DNA of 33,183 bases from Clostridia bacterium (GTDB lineage Bacteria; Bacillota; Clostridia; Oscillospirales; CAG-272): contig JAFWXY010000032.1 of assembly GCA_017522905.1 (NCBI GenBank), forward strand, positions 1 through 33,183. Reading direction: 5' to 3'. Shown piece after piece: positions 32,256 through 33,183 of this stretch (the stretch's first letter is position 1; each line of letters begins with the position of its first letter). The notes under the pieces are model-generated. The model was given only the letters and a program-made list of their open reading frames with translations. It was not told the origin of the DNA and made no database searches. The position numbers and the translations under genes are program-made.

Positions 32256-32267
32256 ATATCTAACGCA

Positions 32268-33183
32268 TCAAAAATGAAGCGCATTGGATGCAATTGCAAA
32301 ATAGATTACAAGAGTAACCGTATCTACAATCGTTGTAATAAAGGGAGACGCCATAACAGCGGGATCAAGTCCGATCTTCTTTGCACCCATAGGCAAAACC
32401 GTACCTACAAGCTTAGCGAAAATTACCGCACAGCAAGCAGTTACGCTGACAACAAGTGAAATCATCAAATTGTTCTGAATTGCACCGTTGGGGAGCACCT
32501 CTTCAATTACAAAACGGAAATCTATTGCAATCGTTTTCAAGAAGCAAACCGCACCAAGTCCCAGCGCACAAAGCACGGAAACGCGAAGCTCCTTCCAGAT
32601 AACGCGCCAGAAATCCCTCTTACCGATCTCGTCAAGCGACATCGCACGAATGATAGCAACGGATGACTGGCTTCCCGCATTACCGCCCGTGTTCATAAGC
32701 ATCGGGAAAAATGCGGTCAGAATTGCATAGGTGCCGATAGCACTCTCATAGTGTGTAATTATCGCACTTGAGAATATAGCAGAAAGCATGAGCACCAGAA
32801 GCCACGGAAATCTGTTCTTCCAAGTCTCAAATACACCTGTCTTCATGTAAGGCTTATCGGAAGGCGTAATAGCCGCCATGATCTCGATATCCTCGGTAGC
32901 CTCTTCCTGAATGACGTCAATAGCGTCGTCGACTGTAACGATACCGACAAGTCTCATCTCTCTGTCAACGATGGGAAGAGCCAAAAGTCCGTACTTTGCA
33001 ATAGTATCCGCAACGTACTCCTGGTCATCAGTTGTGTATGCAAAAATAAACTCTTTGTTACATATTAAATCGATTGTTTCGTTATTCTTAGCAAAGAGCA
33101 ACTCTTTGAAGGAAATTGTGCCCTCAAGAACTCTCTTTTCATCGGTTACGTAAGCGGAATAAACAGTCTCCTTGTCAGTTGTG
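32268..33183 (-). CDS. mgtE: Magnesium transporter MgtE, C-terminal part (runs off the right edge)
   Basis: About 304 residues are visible; the frame is open to the window edge, so the start and N-terminal domain lie outside. The visible part begins in the CBS pair: first-CBS end AYVTDEKRVLEGTISFKEL, second CBS EYVADTIAKYGLLALPIVD and GIVTVDDAIDVIQEEATEDI. The five-helix pore domain follows, with the family signatures FFPMLMNTGGNAGSQSS and LDPAVMASPFITTIVDTVTL, the latter lining the ion path. MgtE is a homodimeric Mg2+ channel gated by Mg2+ binding to its cytosolic domains. It ends at a strong terminator just upstream of the coat genes. Confidence 0.96.
   Translation of the reverse strand, partial: TTDKETVYSAYVTDEKRVLEGTISFKELLFAKNNETIDLICNKEFIFAYTTDDQEYVADTIAKYGLLALPIVDREMRLVGIVTVDDAIDVIQEEATEDIEIMAAITPSDKPYMKTGVFETWKNRFPWLLVLMLSAIFSSAIITHYESAIGTYAILTAFFPMLMNTGGNAGSQSSVAIIRAMSLDEIGKRDFWRVIWKELRVSVLCALGLGAVCFLKTIAIDFRFVIEEVLPNGAIQNNLMISLVVSVTACCAVIFAKLVGTVLPMGAKKIGLDPAVMASPFITTIVDTVTLVIYFAIASNALHF

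Noticed and set aside
1..33183. CRISPR arrays, tRNA or rRNA genes, replication origin
   Set aside because: No regularly spaced long direct repeats, no cloverleaf with TTCGA-type arms, no rRNA core sequences and no DnaA-box cluster were seen.

Overview
The window looks like chromosomal DNA of an uncultured-type, endospore-forming gut or rumen clostridium (Bacillota, Eubacteriales). It encodes sporulation sigma factor E and a pair of small spore-coat proteins. Most genes start at strong AGGAGG ribosome binding sites, and sigma-A promoters are easy to read. This placement is inference from gene content; no rRNA or tRNA gene is present.

Left part (1-6190): the C-terminal end of an IS30-type transposase and hairpin repeats abut sigE (+). 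Facing sigE is a very large CvpA-like membrane protein (-). Next come an orphan phage-like 106-aa gene (-) and a response regulator/histidine kinase pair (+) closed by a perfect 15-bp terminator.

Centre (6308-22206): a 15.5-kb minus-strand operon is the main feature. In transcription order it holds a 1150-aa substrate-binding protein with a duplicated N-terminal module, a first pair of sugar-ABC permeases, an NHL beta-propeller/TPR/Yip1 membrane protein, a 1952-aa secreted DUF5696-like protein (supersandwich plus TIM-barrel-like core, with a helical repeat insertion), and a second permease pair. No ATPase is encoded, so a shared MsmX-type ATPase elsewhere is expected. I read it as an uptake and processing system for an unknown, probably complex, glycan. 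In front of it is a consensus promoter (TTGACA, 17 bp, TGG-TAGTAT) followed by about 340 nt of strongly structured sequence. This is either a stand-alone ncRNA or an unusually large leader. A second GGA-rich structured candidate lies further upstream (about 22760-22997).

Right-centre (23083-27612): a small membrane protein with its own promoter and terminator, then a VanR/VanS-like two-component system in one transcript with a processive-type family 2 glycosyltransferase (all -). The kinase has an acidic extracytoplasmic linker and starts at an overlapping TTG.

Right part (27647-33183): a four-helix membrane protein (-) diverges from a tyrosine recombinase gene (+) that is split by one in-frame TGA. 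recG follows in the same direction. The minus strand then holds two small spore-coat genes and the C-terminal part of an MgtE magnesium transporter that runs off the window.
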